64,000 bases of DNA from Chamaea fasciata (lineage: Eukaryota > Chordata > Aves > Passeriformes > Sylviidae). The notes below the pieces were generated by a model. It saw only the letters and a program-made list of their open reading frames with translations, made no database searches and was not told where the DNA came from. Where the stretch lies: positions 48,015,563 to 48,079,562 of the forward strand of contig JARCOQ010000005.1 in NCBI GenBank assembly GCA_029207755.1, in the 5' to 3' direction. How positions within the stretch are numbered: the first letter of the stretch is position 1; every line of letters starts with the position of its first letter. The translations under genes and the position numbers were made by a program. This document shows positions 12,504 through 24,299 of the stretch, piece by piece.

Positions 12504-12900
12504 TATTACGCGACGGTCATAAGTAGGGAGACAGAAATCATGACTCCAGTCCTCCTGATCATGAGACAAACAGCCTGTTTTATTGTTTGAAACTTTGTTA
12601 CATAGCGAGTTGAAAACTCCTGGCCCTAGACACTGATTGGTCTGAGTCTTAGCTGTGCCCAGCTCCTGGAGCAGTGATGTGCCTGCTCTCTGGACTGGCT
12701 TTGTTTGGCTCAGGTGTCTGCAGGAGCTCTCTTCTTCACCTAGGGACTGCAGGAGCAAACCAGGTCAGCCGGACTGGACTTGTTATGACCAGGTTTATTT
12801 TGTCTTAGCTAGACTAGCTGTGACAGCAGGTCAGAGGTACTGAAGTGTTAATCTTCTGGCAGTTTTTCCCTCACATGGTGCTTGGAAGGAGACAGAAGAG
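12504..12900 (-). mobile_element. Diverged LTR of the same family as the left-edge LTR
   Basis: On the minus strand, 12665 down to 12634 matches the left-edge LTR around its CCAAT box (12636-12640). A degenerate TATA-like CTATGTAAC follows near 12600-12608, then an AATAAAA polyadenylation signal (reverse complement of 12578-12584). A further block at 12765-12828 is collinear with 195-260. The sense 3' end near 12504 reads GACCGTCGCGTAATA, which looks like a decayed LTR terminus. No primer-binding site for a tRNA follows, so this is probably a solo LTR. The U3 end at about 12900 is approximate. Confidence 0.55.
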
Positions 12901-15900
12901 TCTCTGCTGTGATACTTCTCCCCAGGTGTAATGTCTTACAATAAACACCATCAGCAATTTACCCACAAAGAAAGCTGTAACTCTGTTCAAACAACCATTT
13001 ATGTTACCCTCCTACACCACAGGAGAAGAAACACATCTCCTTCCAGCCCTTTCATGATTACAGACACATCTGCACTACAACATACAGGTGCAACTGCTAC
13101 CCATGCAGGAACATACCTAATGACTTAAAACTAGGTTGTGTGGGTGACAATCTAACCCCAAGAGTGAGTCCTCCTGCATCAGCAGCCAAAGGCCACCAGG
13201 CCACCACAGCTGGGATCTGTGGCAACATCTGTGCCAACTATGATATGGGCAGACAGAAAATTATCTCACCATATGCGTGATACAGACTGCTATTGCATCT
13301 CAGCTATGGTGCTCTCCCCAGCCCAACTGCAAACCCTTTGTGTAGACATGTTGTCCTTCATTGTAGGCTCACCTGGATGTGCTGCTTTCTGTTATGATAT
13401 GATTGGCATTAACACTTCACTCCTTGTTTAACATCTCAATGATAGGCCCTGGTGCTAACTGCTGATTTACAAGGAGTCTTGGAGGGCTTGACCAGGGAAA
13501 CCTGCTTTTCTCATTCCAGGCTATTGCAGAGGGCACATGTTCATTCCTACCTGATTCTAGACCATAGTGGCATCTGCCCCAAGTCAGGAAGGAGATGACC
13601 AGAAGATACTCAACTAAGGCTACAAGCAAGAGCTGCACAAGTAGACATCATCTTATCAAACAGCTGGACAAGTAGCGTTTGGACTCTACAGTCTCCAGTT
13701 TAGGGCTGGGTGTCACTACCATTAGCTCTAAGAAGCCTCTACGGAGGTTTGCTTTATCAGTTAGTTGTTCTCTGATAGGTTTCTTCCATAGTTAAATAAT
13801 CTTTTTACCAGTGAGATCCTTACCTGTGCCAGGATGGTAAAGACCTTCCAAGTTCACAGCTGGTAGCCTCAGGAGTTAATTTTCCTCAGGGAAAACAAGA
13901 AATGTGTGACAGGAAGATTCCATAAACCTTAGAATAGACAATATTTATAATTATGAAAATTGTAGGTTTCACAGTGATTACACACATGACTTTGAAAAGT
14001 GATCAGGAGTCACTTAAAGAAAATTAAATCTACCCATTAGGATACAGTCAAACCATACTTATTTTAAAGTTTTTTGCAGCCAAGAGATGTCCATCTTGTA
14101 ACCTCATACTGCTCTTTCAGGCTCCAGTGCATTGGAAGGTTTACTGCATTTTCCAACTTAACCTATACTAAATCAGCATGTGAAGAACCAGCAAAGGACA
14201 CCCCAGCCCGGGCATCCAGCAATCTCTGGCTATCTGCGATGGTTCTTATCTTGATTTGGCAAGAGGAAGGAGTCACATGTCTGTTCTCCAGATAAATCCA
14301 GGTTTTCAAGAGGATCCAGCAGGTTTTTGAGATAAATATTGCCCAGAGCCTCATCAGTTGCACTAAGTACAAAACTGATAAACCGCAGAACTCAAAGCTC
14401 GCAAAAAACCTGCACCTGAGGACTATCAGATTTTTTTTTTCTCTTGAGTTATTTGGGCTGCAGCAGGAACTTATTAGTTGATCTTTTAATAGGTGACATT
14501 TCTGGGAGTATTTGCTCCAATTTGAGAGGTAATTTGTATCAGCTGTTCTGGTTCCTGTTCCGTGACTCTTTTCCCCTCCCCTGTAGCGGGCACCTGAGCC
14601 AGCAGCTTTTATATGTGTGCTCTGAGATAGCATGAGACTAAAAAGGGTCACTTTTATGCAGGATGAGAAAAATGTTTAACGCCAGGGGATCCTGACAATG
14701 TCTGTACCAATGCCTTTACCAGTGTAAAGCGCCAGACCTAAACACACCATCTGCAGAAAGGGGTACTGAATTACATCCCCCTTTTCATTCAAAGATAGAG
14801 AATATTTTGAACTTTCAATGGTTTAATTGTCAGTACCCTAAAATGATACTCATTTGGATGGCCTACATCATTTGTTCTTTGCATCATTTACCTAACAGTT
14901 TGCATTTCGCAATTTTGATAGCTATAAGTCCTGTTGCTCCCAGTGCTTGCAGTAAGCACAACCTGAAATTTGAAAACCCATGTTAATTTTGGGCATTCAG
15001 CAAGAAGACCTTGCAGGTTTGGCTCTGTCAAGTGAACATCTTTTCCAGAAGTTTAAAGGTTTACATATAGATATGAGATATGATTGAAGGAGTTGTTACA
15101 TCCAGATGCTCCCTACATCCCCTCCCTTTTGCTAAATCAGTACCCAAGACCCAACCCAAACTGCTTTCCTGTTGGGTTCCCATTGGACCCTACATAGCCT
15201 CAATTGCCAGAGAGGCCCACTTCACCATCAGAGAATTCTCATAGCATTGCATTCTCATAGACTGGAACCTATGGATAAATTGGACCTATGGACATCACAG
15301 ACAGATTTTATATATGAGAGTTGTAGGACCCACTTAAATTAGGGAGCATAATGCTCTCAAAGGACTCAAGAGTGAGCTTGGTGCAAGTCCTTCCTGAGCA
15401 AATCTTGAAAGTCTGACCTCAATATGCTCTGCTCAGGAGAGCAGCTGAGAGCTTCCTGTAGATGTCAGAGTGACCTTATAGCAGTGAGGCAGTGCCTGGA
15501 TGCAGGACCAGCTCCTTGTGAGGTTTGGTCCCACACTCATCTGCTTGACCCAGCCTCAGCCATGAGGGAAACAACACTGCATTTTCAGGCTCATTTGGAA
15601 GGAAAAAACAGCAGTAATGGCCCATGACTTAGAGATTTGGGCAAATTAATAGTTAGGCTCCTGCTTCCTCTGTCAAGCAGTCTGTCTTGCCGAAGATTAT
15701 TTTCATGCCAAACATTTATTTAAATCTATTTAAAATTAATCTAGAATTCAGTACTAGGAAGAGATTGTGCTAGTGAAATGCTCTTTTTTGAGATAAGGAT
15801 GTGGATTCAGGGTTTGCACTCAGATTTGTAGTGAAGCCACAGCAGATTTTTGGCATCTAAGAGATGTATGGATTTCCTGTGTATAGGATCACTGGATGAA

Positions 15901-17194
15901 TCACTGCAGTCAGCAGAGATGACCCATACATCACCTGCATATCCCAGCAGTACTCACTCTGAAAAAAAACCTAAAACTCCTTTGAACTTTACATTTTCTC
16001 CCTTTAGGTCTTTAAGCTGGGTCAGCTCAGTTTTTGTTACCAGTACAGGTGGGTCACAGCATGTCCACCTGCTAAATAGTCACACACTCCCCTAGTTTCT
16101 CATGTGCAAGTTTTGCCACTCATGACATGGCCTGGGCACTCACATATAGCACGAGCAACCTCACCCAGACAAATCTGTGTGCTCCTGAATGGAGTTAAGT
16201 CACAGTTACTCCCATAGGCACCCAAAGGCTGTACTTGGGCACACTTTCATGGGTACAGCTCAGGAAGACTAAGAAATCACCATGCTCCAGATCTGACAGC
16301 AGAGCAGCATCATTGGCACTCCCTAGCACAGCTCTGCTAGTATAAACCAGCTGAGATAAGTATTCCCAAACAACCCGAGATGTGTTTCCCCCACCCAGGA
16401 GCAGGCTAGGCAGTCAGCACGCACACAGAGCAGCAAATCAGAGGGCTTGGGAAGAACAGCCAGTAGCGACCAATAACAGTTTCTCCAGCTGCCCAGTAGC
16501 AGCCTTCATCTTTTCTCGGCTTCCCAAGCCCTGAGCAACAGTTTGCACAGCCCAGAGCAGTCTCCCGGAGCCAAACACAGTTCCAGAGGCAGCAGTTACC
16601 CCCAGGGCACGACGATGTAGGAGACTGCAGCAATGAAAAAAAAAACAGAACAAGACGATTTCAGAAGGGCATTAGTTGAAGGGTCCCCTACTGCTTCCTT
16701 TACACTTGCCAGCTCTTTGAGGTGGTTAATACCCCCACCCACACTATTTCTACAAAGAAACTCCCAGGGGGAACCTCATAAAGGGAGAAACAATGAGGCT
16801 TTGTCTCACCTGTGAATCAGTTTTATCTTTCATGGCCTGAAAAGGGCTGGAAGGACTTTAGATGATCATGTGAATTTAATGCCTTTTACCAGCAGGACAA
16901 ATGTCTCCTGTAGTTGTTGCTGTCATGATTAAGAATCCCAGAAGGGGTTTTGTAAACTCTGTGGGTTGTACAGTTGGTATTGAAAAATTAACAGCATTGT
17001 GTGATGGATTATTTGAGTATGAAATATTCCTAGTCATAGTCAGAAGAAGAGCTGAGTAAACATTTGCCATGAAAAGATATAAGGGTTTGGTGTTTTACTG
17101 TTTTATCTTTCCCTTCCCCCATTCCTATGAAATTTGCCTGTTTGGCAGCCAGGAATAGTTTTTTATCAGAGTTTAGATGTGAGGTGAGAGGTTC
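12901..17194. other. Unique non-coding stretch
   Basis: No repeat or gene was recognised. The longest open frame, 14163-14651 on the minus strand (162 codons), opens on GTG and has no domain. A CCAAT box near 16470 in a moderately CpG-containing patch (16410-16620) is the only promoter-like hint, and it lacks a TATA box. Confidence 0.45.
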
Positions 17195-17215
17195 TGTGTG
17201 TGTGTGTATGTGTGC
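17195..17215. repeat. TG-rich microsatellite, short
   Basis: (TG)6 at 17195-17206 continues as an interrupted TATGTGTGCG tract. It is a short, imperfect dinucleotide repeat. Confidence 0.8.
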
Positions 17216-18424
17216 GTGCATGAAGAAAAGAAACATGAGGAAGAGCTGCCTGCAGCATAGCTAAGCTCTGCTACTAGCTGTCACCTTGGTCTGCTCCAGT
17301 GATGCAAAGCCCTGAATTTGGGTCTGTTCCCAGACACCTGGGTCCGGTTCAGGTCTGCGCAGATCTCCTGAGAGAATTTACAAGAGACAAGCATATCCAC
17401 TAATTGTGCCAAGCATGTGTTCAAGTGCTTGTTCAAAGCAAGTGCTGGGGAAAAAGGCTGCAGCCTATGGACTCAGTGAGAAAAGCTTGCTCCTGAGTTA
17501 TCCCTTTTATCGATTTACTGGGAGGCAGGGGAGCTTTCCCCACCCCAGCCCAGCTGCCAAGTGTCCATGTGCACCCAGGAATGCTTGCAGGTTGTGTTGA
17601 TGCACCATGGAGGTCAGAACTGCCTCTACCTGTGTCTGTTGCTAGGAATTGTTAAAGCAAAACCATAGCCTGGAAGGTTGAATGTACAGCAGCCCACAGT
17701 AAAATCTGCCAAATCTGATGCCTATAACTGATAAGTTATGCAGGCAATGTGCCAGAGATACTTTGAAACCCGCCTCTTGCATAGACATAAACATTTCAAT
17801 AGATAGACCTATGGGTAAAAGTGGAGATTGGAACACCTTTGCTAGGTGATGTTAAAGTGTTCTGCAAATTGCTGTGTGCGCCACACCAAGAATGGGACAG
17901 GCAGATAGCACTGCATGTTTTGCTAGGTCATTCATCAGTCAAGTGAAGTGTACCAAAATGTACTTCATGAGTCTATTTTCCAGAGAAAAATCTGTGTTTT
18001 CTTCAAAGGTCTGTTTTCCTTCCTCTTTGTTGTTTCTGTAACAGTTACGATGCAGACTAGCTAATTTTGTCCTGTCACTGACTATTCAACTCTCCCACCT
18101 CCAGCTAGTTTGTGGGGGTTTTTTGCATAATTCAGTGTAGAAGGGTCTCTTTGTTCTTGTCTAAGGTGATCTCATTCTTATACAAATGGAACAGCTTGAG
18201 ACAGAATGATATCTTTCTTCAATTAATTTAGAAATTAAATTTGTCACCACAAATCATTATTTTCTACTTGTGGCCAACTTCAAGACATATGGACTAAGGG
18301 CCTTTCATCTGTTTAGCATCTCTGATGATGCAGAGCCAGCATGGTGCTCTGAGGCACATAGCTCCGTGCCTGGGAGAGAATTGCTATACAGTACACTGTT
18401 ATCTAATGTCATCATAATACAGCC
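17216..18424. other. Unique non-coding stretch
   Basis: No gene, RNA or repeat was recognised here; frames are short and no splice-bounded exon stands out. Confidence 0.45.
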
Positions 18425-18458
18425 TCACATAACACCCTTGCATCACATAACACTCTTG
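18425..18458. repeat. 18-bp imperfect tandem duplication
   Basis: TCACATAACACCCTTG at 18425-18440 recurs 18 bases later as TCACATAACACTCTTG (18443-18458) with one mismatch. Confidence 0.75.
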
Positions 18459-18937
18459 TTTCTTCACCACAGTCCACTGTGGGACAAAACACGTGTATCC
18501 GCCTGCACACTGCAGCCAGCAGCCTCTCCTCACTTGGCTTGAAACCCTATCTACCGTGGGTAAGAGCTGCAGCAGGCTGGAATGTCCTCACATAGCTTAA
18601 ACTTGGGATGCTTCTCCACCGTACAAAGGGAGTAATTAAAAGGCCTGGTTCAGACAAGTAATTTCTGGGCTGGCAGAATCTGGACATTAAGATAAAGGAA
18701 GATCTGCTGAGCTCACCAAATCTGTTCTTACTGACCATGTTTTTTCACTGTCGTCCTGAAATGAGAAGAGAGATTCCTCTCAGGATCTGGCACAGTAAAG
18801 GAAAATCACTCTTTTTCCCTGCTTGTACTGGGAGAGTTCAACTGTGGCTACCATGAGCAAAAAAGTTGTCTTGTCTTGGTTCTATTTTAGTAAATAATGG
18901 CTAATCTTCCAAACTGGTTAATTTATTCAGTGAGACT

Positions 18938-18984
18938 TAAAAAAAATACAACCATGTTAAAAAAAAATAAAAATTAAAATTAAA
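18938..18984. repeat. A-rich low-complexity tract
   Basis: A8 and A9 runs are separated by short ATACAACC and TAAAAATTAAAATT stretches. No polyadenylated retrocopy is recognisable next to it, so I call it simple low complexity. Confidence 0.7.
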
Positions 18985-19529
18985 CATCCCAGCAGGAAGA
19001 CACATGGGTGGTCTTCCCCTCCTGCATACCACCTGGCTGGGAAAACAGACACACACAGAGCCCCTTTCCAACACTTCAGCACTTTGCAAAGGGGCTGGGT
19101 TTATCAGTTAGGGTTCCCACACAGAGCAGTGGTGCCTGTTAGGCACTGGGCTCTGAAAGAAACAGGAGAACACACTGCACGCACAAGGGGACTGTTAGGG
19201 GTGCACATTAGTTTCTAGTAGAGATCACAGCTATGCATGGCCCCTGACAACCCTATCCGTGTGGTTGGGGCTGTGCCCCCACCCTGTCCTTTTTGACTTC
19301 TTTAAGTATCAGGTCATGCAAATAGCAGTGATTGAAGGAATGCATCCTGGCCTGGGCATATCTATCTAATCCAGACTTGAGACAGAGTGTCTCTTCATTG
19401 GAGACAGGCTCAGAGAAAGGCAGGATTACAAAAGATTTTAGTCTGCTCTTTCACCCAAGGGATAATATTGCTAGGAGCTGTGCATTTCCTATTGCAAGAT
19501 CTTGCAGCTTTTATTTTTTTTATCACATC
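18985..19529. other. Unique non-coding stretch
   Basis: Nothing recognisable was found between the A-rich tract and the MIR-like fragment. Open frames are under 70 codons. Confidence 0.4.
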
Positions 19530-19700
19530 TCATGAAGTTTCCATCACCTACCCCTCTGTGAAGATGAAAAGTGTTATTGTCCCCATTTCAGAGCTGGAGA
19601 AACTCACGCGTGAAGGGCTAAGCTTAAAGCAACCTTTCTAAATGGATACAGCAAGCTTTGGCAGAGTCCTGCAAAGAACCTGGCTCTCTGGCTTTACATT
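19530..19700 (+). mobile_element. Ancient MIR-type SINE fragment
   Basis: TTATTGTCCCCATTTCAGAG at 19574-19593 is followed by GCTGGAGAAACT, then after a gap ACAGCAAGCTTTGGCAGAGTC and GAACCTGGCTCTCTGGCT. This order tracks the MIR core and tail (CCCCATTTTACAG, GAGGAAACTGAGG, CACACAGC, TGGCAGAGC, GAACCCAGGTCT). MIR elements are mammal-famous, but old CORE-SINE remnants also occur in other amniotes. Divergence is high, so the call depends on order and spacing. Confidence 0.6.
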
Positions 19701-21237
19701 TTTAGCCTAAGATCATTTTTTTCCTCTCCTCTACAGAGCCCTGACAGTCCTGTGAGAAATGTTATGTAAATACATGTTGTAACTGTTGATATAAATCACT
19801 GTAAATCAGTGGCTGACATCATAGCATAAAACTGCTGCTTCTTTCCTAATGAATGGGCATTTCATACACATGACATTGCTGAGAATCACATCTCCCTGCA
19901 AGCCTGTTTCTATCCCTTGCTCTCAATGTAACCAGAGGCAGTGCTGCCCCATCTCTGCATCCAGCCATGCCAACTGTGCTCCGCCTTGCTGCAGAGATAT
20001 ATCCTTTAAAAAGCTGCTCCTTCGCATTCAGCTATCTCAGATGCATCACAGAGAAAAGGACTTTACTGTATTGCATCCACGCACTCATCAAAAGCTGATC
20101 TCAGCCCTACTGCAAGTTGAAATCCTTTGCTCACATCCCTCCACCCCTTCCACTGGTCCATCCGTGCATCTCCCTTTTCATCAGTCCTATATCCCACAGG
20201 TTCACCACAGGGCTGCTCAGGCCCTGTCAGCACAAGCAGGGAGGGAGAGAGGCAAACCAGAGTAAGCCACCTTGGCAGCCAAAGAACAGACAGTCCAGTG
20301 TTGTCTTTCCAGCAGCATGCCTCTGAGCCAAAATCCACTAAACACAAAGGGAAATCTCCCTTAATCTAAAGGCACTATGGATTGAGGCCCACCATCAGAT
20401 ACATCACTGACCAGCAACTACAACAACAAAAGTCAAAATGGTTGACAATAGTCAACATCAGATTTCTTAACGTTACCAGTGCATGAGTGGGTGATCCCAG
20501 GTAGCATTCAGCATTTCCATCATGGCACCCTGGGTCTATGCAGGGCTTGGAGGTGCTGCTGCTCCTCTCACCACTGTAGTGCTCTGGCATGGAGTAGTGC
20601 TTGCTGGTGAAGCCAGCATCCTCACGAAGCAATACCTCATTCATATTGCACGACCATCCCTTCGGCTCAGAAAGGTGATTGTCTCAAACCAGCTGTACTG
20701 ATATTTCAGTCCAGAAACCTTGGCAGCATTGGCTGAAAGGCTGAGTAGCTGGTGCAAAACGTTCCTGAACCTGTGCCAAATTCAGAGCCTGCTCCTCAAG
20801 TAGGGGCAAGGAGGGGCAGAGCAGAGGGAACACGTCATACACAGCCTCGGAGAAAATACAGCACAAGTCCCAGGCAGCTGGGTTGCCATGGCTGAACAAG
20901 CTAAATCTGGATGATGGTGTGTGGTGAGAATAAATGTGCCAGTATCAAGCAGAATAGGAAAGCTGTCCAGGTAGATCTCTTCTCCTTTTTCAGGCTGCAC
21001 TACATGGCTTTGCTCCATTGACTTGCAGGACAGAAATCTTTGATTTTTGAAGCCGATTATCTGGCTAAGAGATGACAAAGAAGAGAAGAGCAGTATCTCT
21101 CAGCCCCCAGTAACCCATCTAGGGAGTGAATGAAAGTGACAAAAACCTGCCAGCACACTGCCTACACATGAAGCAATTCTGTTTCCAGTCCCCCGGGAGA
21201 GACTTCTCCTGAAAATCCCTTTCCTGGGAGAGAGAGG
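19701..21237. other. Unique non-coding stretch
   Basis: The minus strand from 20899 to 20375 stays open in one frame but for a single stop. Upstream, 21078-20782 is open in another frame. The pieces do not resemble a known protein, and with many frames in 64 kb one or two such runs are expected by chance. Confidence 0.4.

Positions 21238-21283
<46 letters not shown>
21238..21283. repeat. Poly(A) run, 46 bases
   Basis: 46 uninterrupted A residues follow GAGAGAGG. No AATAAA signal or coding-like sequence precedes it within 80 bases, so it does not look like the tail of a processed retrocopy. A homopolymer this long is unstable, and its exact length may also be an assembly artefact. Confidence 0.9.
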
Positions 21284-21287
<4 letters not shown>

Positions 21288-21439
21288 TTAAAAAAAATCA
21301 GCCTGTGTGTGTCTGTATGTGATTTTTCTGCTTGACTAAGACCTATACAAACAACAACACTATGACAGTCATCACATTTGTGTCAAAGGAATGGGGCAGC
21401 CTTGCAGCTCTGGGCTGTGACAGACTGGTACCTGGGATG

Positions 21440-21670
21440 ACCCTGCTGCAGGGCGGTACACCAACCGCCCCACACGCTGTGGGCGCGATCAGAGATAACA
21501 GCTTTAATTGCTAACTGCAGAAACAGGGAGCATGGAGGCGCCCCGTGTGCAAAGGAGGTGCAAAGGAAATGCAGGAGGAGGCCATGCGTGGGATCTCCAC
21601 ATCCCGCACGCGTCCTATCCCTGCCTCTGTTCCTAGATCGAGAGAGGAGTGGAAAATGCAACGGGAGGAG
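21440..21670. promoter_or_regulatory. Small CpG-enriched patch
   Basis: By eye there are about 14 CpG dinucleotides in 230 bases (for example GGGCGCGATC near 21481 and CCCGCACGCGTCC near 21604), well above neighbouring sequence. It could be a weak unmethylated regulatory patch, or simply a GC-rich stretch. No core promoter motif is visible. Confidence 0.3.
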
Positions 21671-23759
21671 GATGGTATGTATTTCTTCTTAAGGCACACT
21701 CCCCCTTGCAGCACTAGGTGCAATTTACATATGAATGCTGCGGTGTTCTTCAGAAGCAAGAATTAAGAGAACAAAAGAGTGCAGGAAGTAAGGGTAAGGG
21801 AAAAAAGACAAGACAGAAACTGGAGGTGGTGACAGGCACCCAGAGGCAAGGTTACAACTCAGAGTTATTCAGTGTTGTCCCGGGTGACATGCACTCCAAG
21901 GGTATAATTTAAGAAAGAGTTACATTCCTACGCTTTGTCCCCATCCTGCCTGTCCCCCTGATCTGTTCTGCCCTGATTTCTGATACACTCGTACAGCATC
22001 CAGACCATCTTTCTAGGGTGGGCACAGCAGGCTGAGCTTTTCCAGCCCAAGCAAAACTTCTCTTAGTGCTGCAGCCCTCCCCGCACTGTATTACATGCTT
22101 TCTTTGCATGTGACTGACAGCTGTATGTACACTCAGTGATGAAAAAATTAAAGCGATTTGGAGAAACAAATTCAAATGGTGCCTATACATTGAGGATCTC
22201 CAAGGTCAAGGTTGGCAAGCACACAGGCTAAGGTCCAAAATCTCAGTGAGGCACACACAGATCACAGTACACGAGGTCAGAATCCTACTTGTCAGAAAAT
22301 AAAAGAACATGGTTGTGCAAGTGTATGTATTTGGTTAGAGAGTTCCTTAAAAGTAGTTACTGGTAAAAGAGGATTTCTACATTAACAGAAAATCGTATCT
22401 TTATTTAATCTCTTGTTAATTTACCCAAAATCCTCAAATTGCTCAACTCTCAGTTTCAATAAGTAGGGACTACATGCCCAGGAATTCTGACAAAGAGGTC
22501 CCTCAAAATCCAGAAGACTATCCAATCATAATTTTAAGACTGCTGCAGCCAGAATGACTGAGTAAATATAGGAGTGGTAGGGAAAGAAAGTGTGAGAGCA
22601 TGTATGAAAGACAGATGGCTTCACTTTCTCACACGGGGAGTGAGGAGAACTATACTTGTCCTTAAGTTTTGTGGCAAGTGGAGCTGAGGTTCTGGCTGCT
22701 GGGTTTGGACCAGCTTGCCTTCTTGTCAATCTCCTTTTCTTCTCTTTCTCTCTTTCTATTTTGCTATGTGCAAGCCTTGTATTTTTATGGAAAACTTACA
22801 TTGCTTCTTATGGAGTCTTTTCAGATTTGTATGCATCAACAAGGCGGTTAGGAGCTTTGCCCAGGGCATTACTGGCAGAGAATAAAAGGCTGCTGTTATT
22901 CCTGGGCTGAGTCAGATGCAATGGTAAATAGATTTTTCTCCTGGGGACACAGAGGAGGTGTCAGGGTGTCATTACCTTGAAATCCCAGCCAGAACAGGTT
23001 CACCAAGTGCTAACAGCTCTTCCAAACTCTCTCTGTGTTCTGGGAATTGTCCAGGGAAGGTAATTGTATTATCAAGCCTGGAAGGAGAGCTGCATGGTGA
23101 TACATTTAACTCCCATGTCCATTAGAGATACTGGAATCCCTGGATTCAAAAGAGAGAATGTCCAATTGATTCAGAAGCATTTGAGATTAACTACAGATCA
23201 AGCCCATGTGCTCTTTACTGCCAACAGCTCCTTCCCAACTCACCCTTGGCCGTGACTGGGCAAACCCTGATGTTAAACCCTTGCACCATCAGATCTTCTA
23301 ATGCAGACTACGGGGCTGTGAGCCAGTGAGCCTGGACAAAAGACAGGAGCTCGGCAATGGACATGGCCCTGGGCTCCTTCTGTGTCTGCCTGAGCTATGG
23401 CTCATTCAAGGTATGTCTTCAAGGTAATGCAGTCTGAAGGCTGTGGAACAAGGAGGCTGCATAACCTAAGAAGGCATGGGGGGGGAGGCAAAAAATTAAC
23501 AGTTGGAAACTTTAATTTCAATTATAAAATCATTTTGCGTGTTAGTACCCTATCTGTAGTCATTTTCTTATTTCTAGGACATGACTTCAGTCAGGAGTGT
23601 GTTTGCAGAACCAGCAACATTTAAATGAGTCCTAAAGGAGATGTGATAAGAGAGATTTCAGACTCTCTGTAGTCAGAATTTACATGAGAAACTTGATTCC
23701 AGGAATCACACACATCTAACAAGAGAACAAAGACCTATTATGTGACCTACCTATCCAGT
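21671..23759. other. Unique non-coding stretch
   Basis: A pyrimidine-rich tract at 22733-22762 is the only compositional feature. Open frames stay under 100 codons. No repeat family was recognised. Confidence 0.4.
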
Positions 23760-24033
23760 CTAATCAGTGCAAATGCAGAATGAAATTAATTACAATAATT
23801 AGAAATTGAAATGAATATGCCAGTGTTTCTCAAGAAATAGAACACGGTAATGTCTCAATTACATAAACATTTCAAAATCATGTTTTCAGTTTTCTTATTT
23901 CTTTATAATTTTCCGGGTTTGGTATTTTTTATGGCTTTTAAATAAGTTATGACTATTTCAGCATGTATAATCTTCACATCGTAAATAATATGAATAAAAT
24001 AGTGAAGAAGAATCTCTAAAAAATTCTTTTCAA
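23760..24033. other. Strongly A+T-rich segment
   Basis: This 270-base segment is dominated by A and T and contains repeated AATTA-type words (AATTAATTAC, AATAATTAG, TCAATTACATAA). It directly precedes the CpG-dense block, giving a sharp composition change near 24100-24300. TAATTA-type words fit homeodomain binding, but such words are expected in A+T-rich DNA. Confidence 0.5.
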
Positions 24034-24299
24034 TTGCAATTCTGGCAATTTCTGATTTTTTTTTCTATTTTTTACACATTGAAGTTTTCTTATCTCACAC
24101 CCTCCAAAAAGGAATTTTACAAGATTCATTCAGCTTTTATCCAGGGAATAGCAAAACAACAAAGAAACAAAGCCCACAGCCGTTGGAATGAAGAAGTTTT
24201 CAGTGAGACATTTCTGCCTAGCCTTGTTCACTGCAGTATCTTCTGGATGAGTGACAGGCCACAAATTATCTTTGGAAATCACTTGCAAAGTCATTTCAA

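Noticed and set aside
14163..14651. 162-codon minus-strand frame
   Set aside because: GTG start, no recognisable family.
20375..21078. Possible decayed minus-strand coding sequence in two frames
   Set aside because: One frame has only a single stop over about 175 codons, but no protein family was recognised, and such runs are expected once or twice by chance in this many frames.
20300..21283. Processed retrocopy ending in the A46 run
   Set aside because: No AATAAA within 80 bases upstream of the poly(A) and no mRNA-like sequence recognised.
24034..24246. Upstream part of a 219-codon open run
   Set aside because: It opens on TTG; the first in-frame ATG is at 24247. This part is A+T-rich and has no Kozak-supported start or domain.
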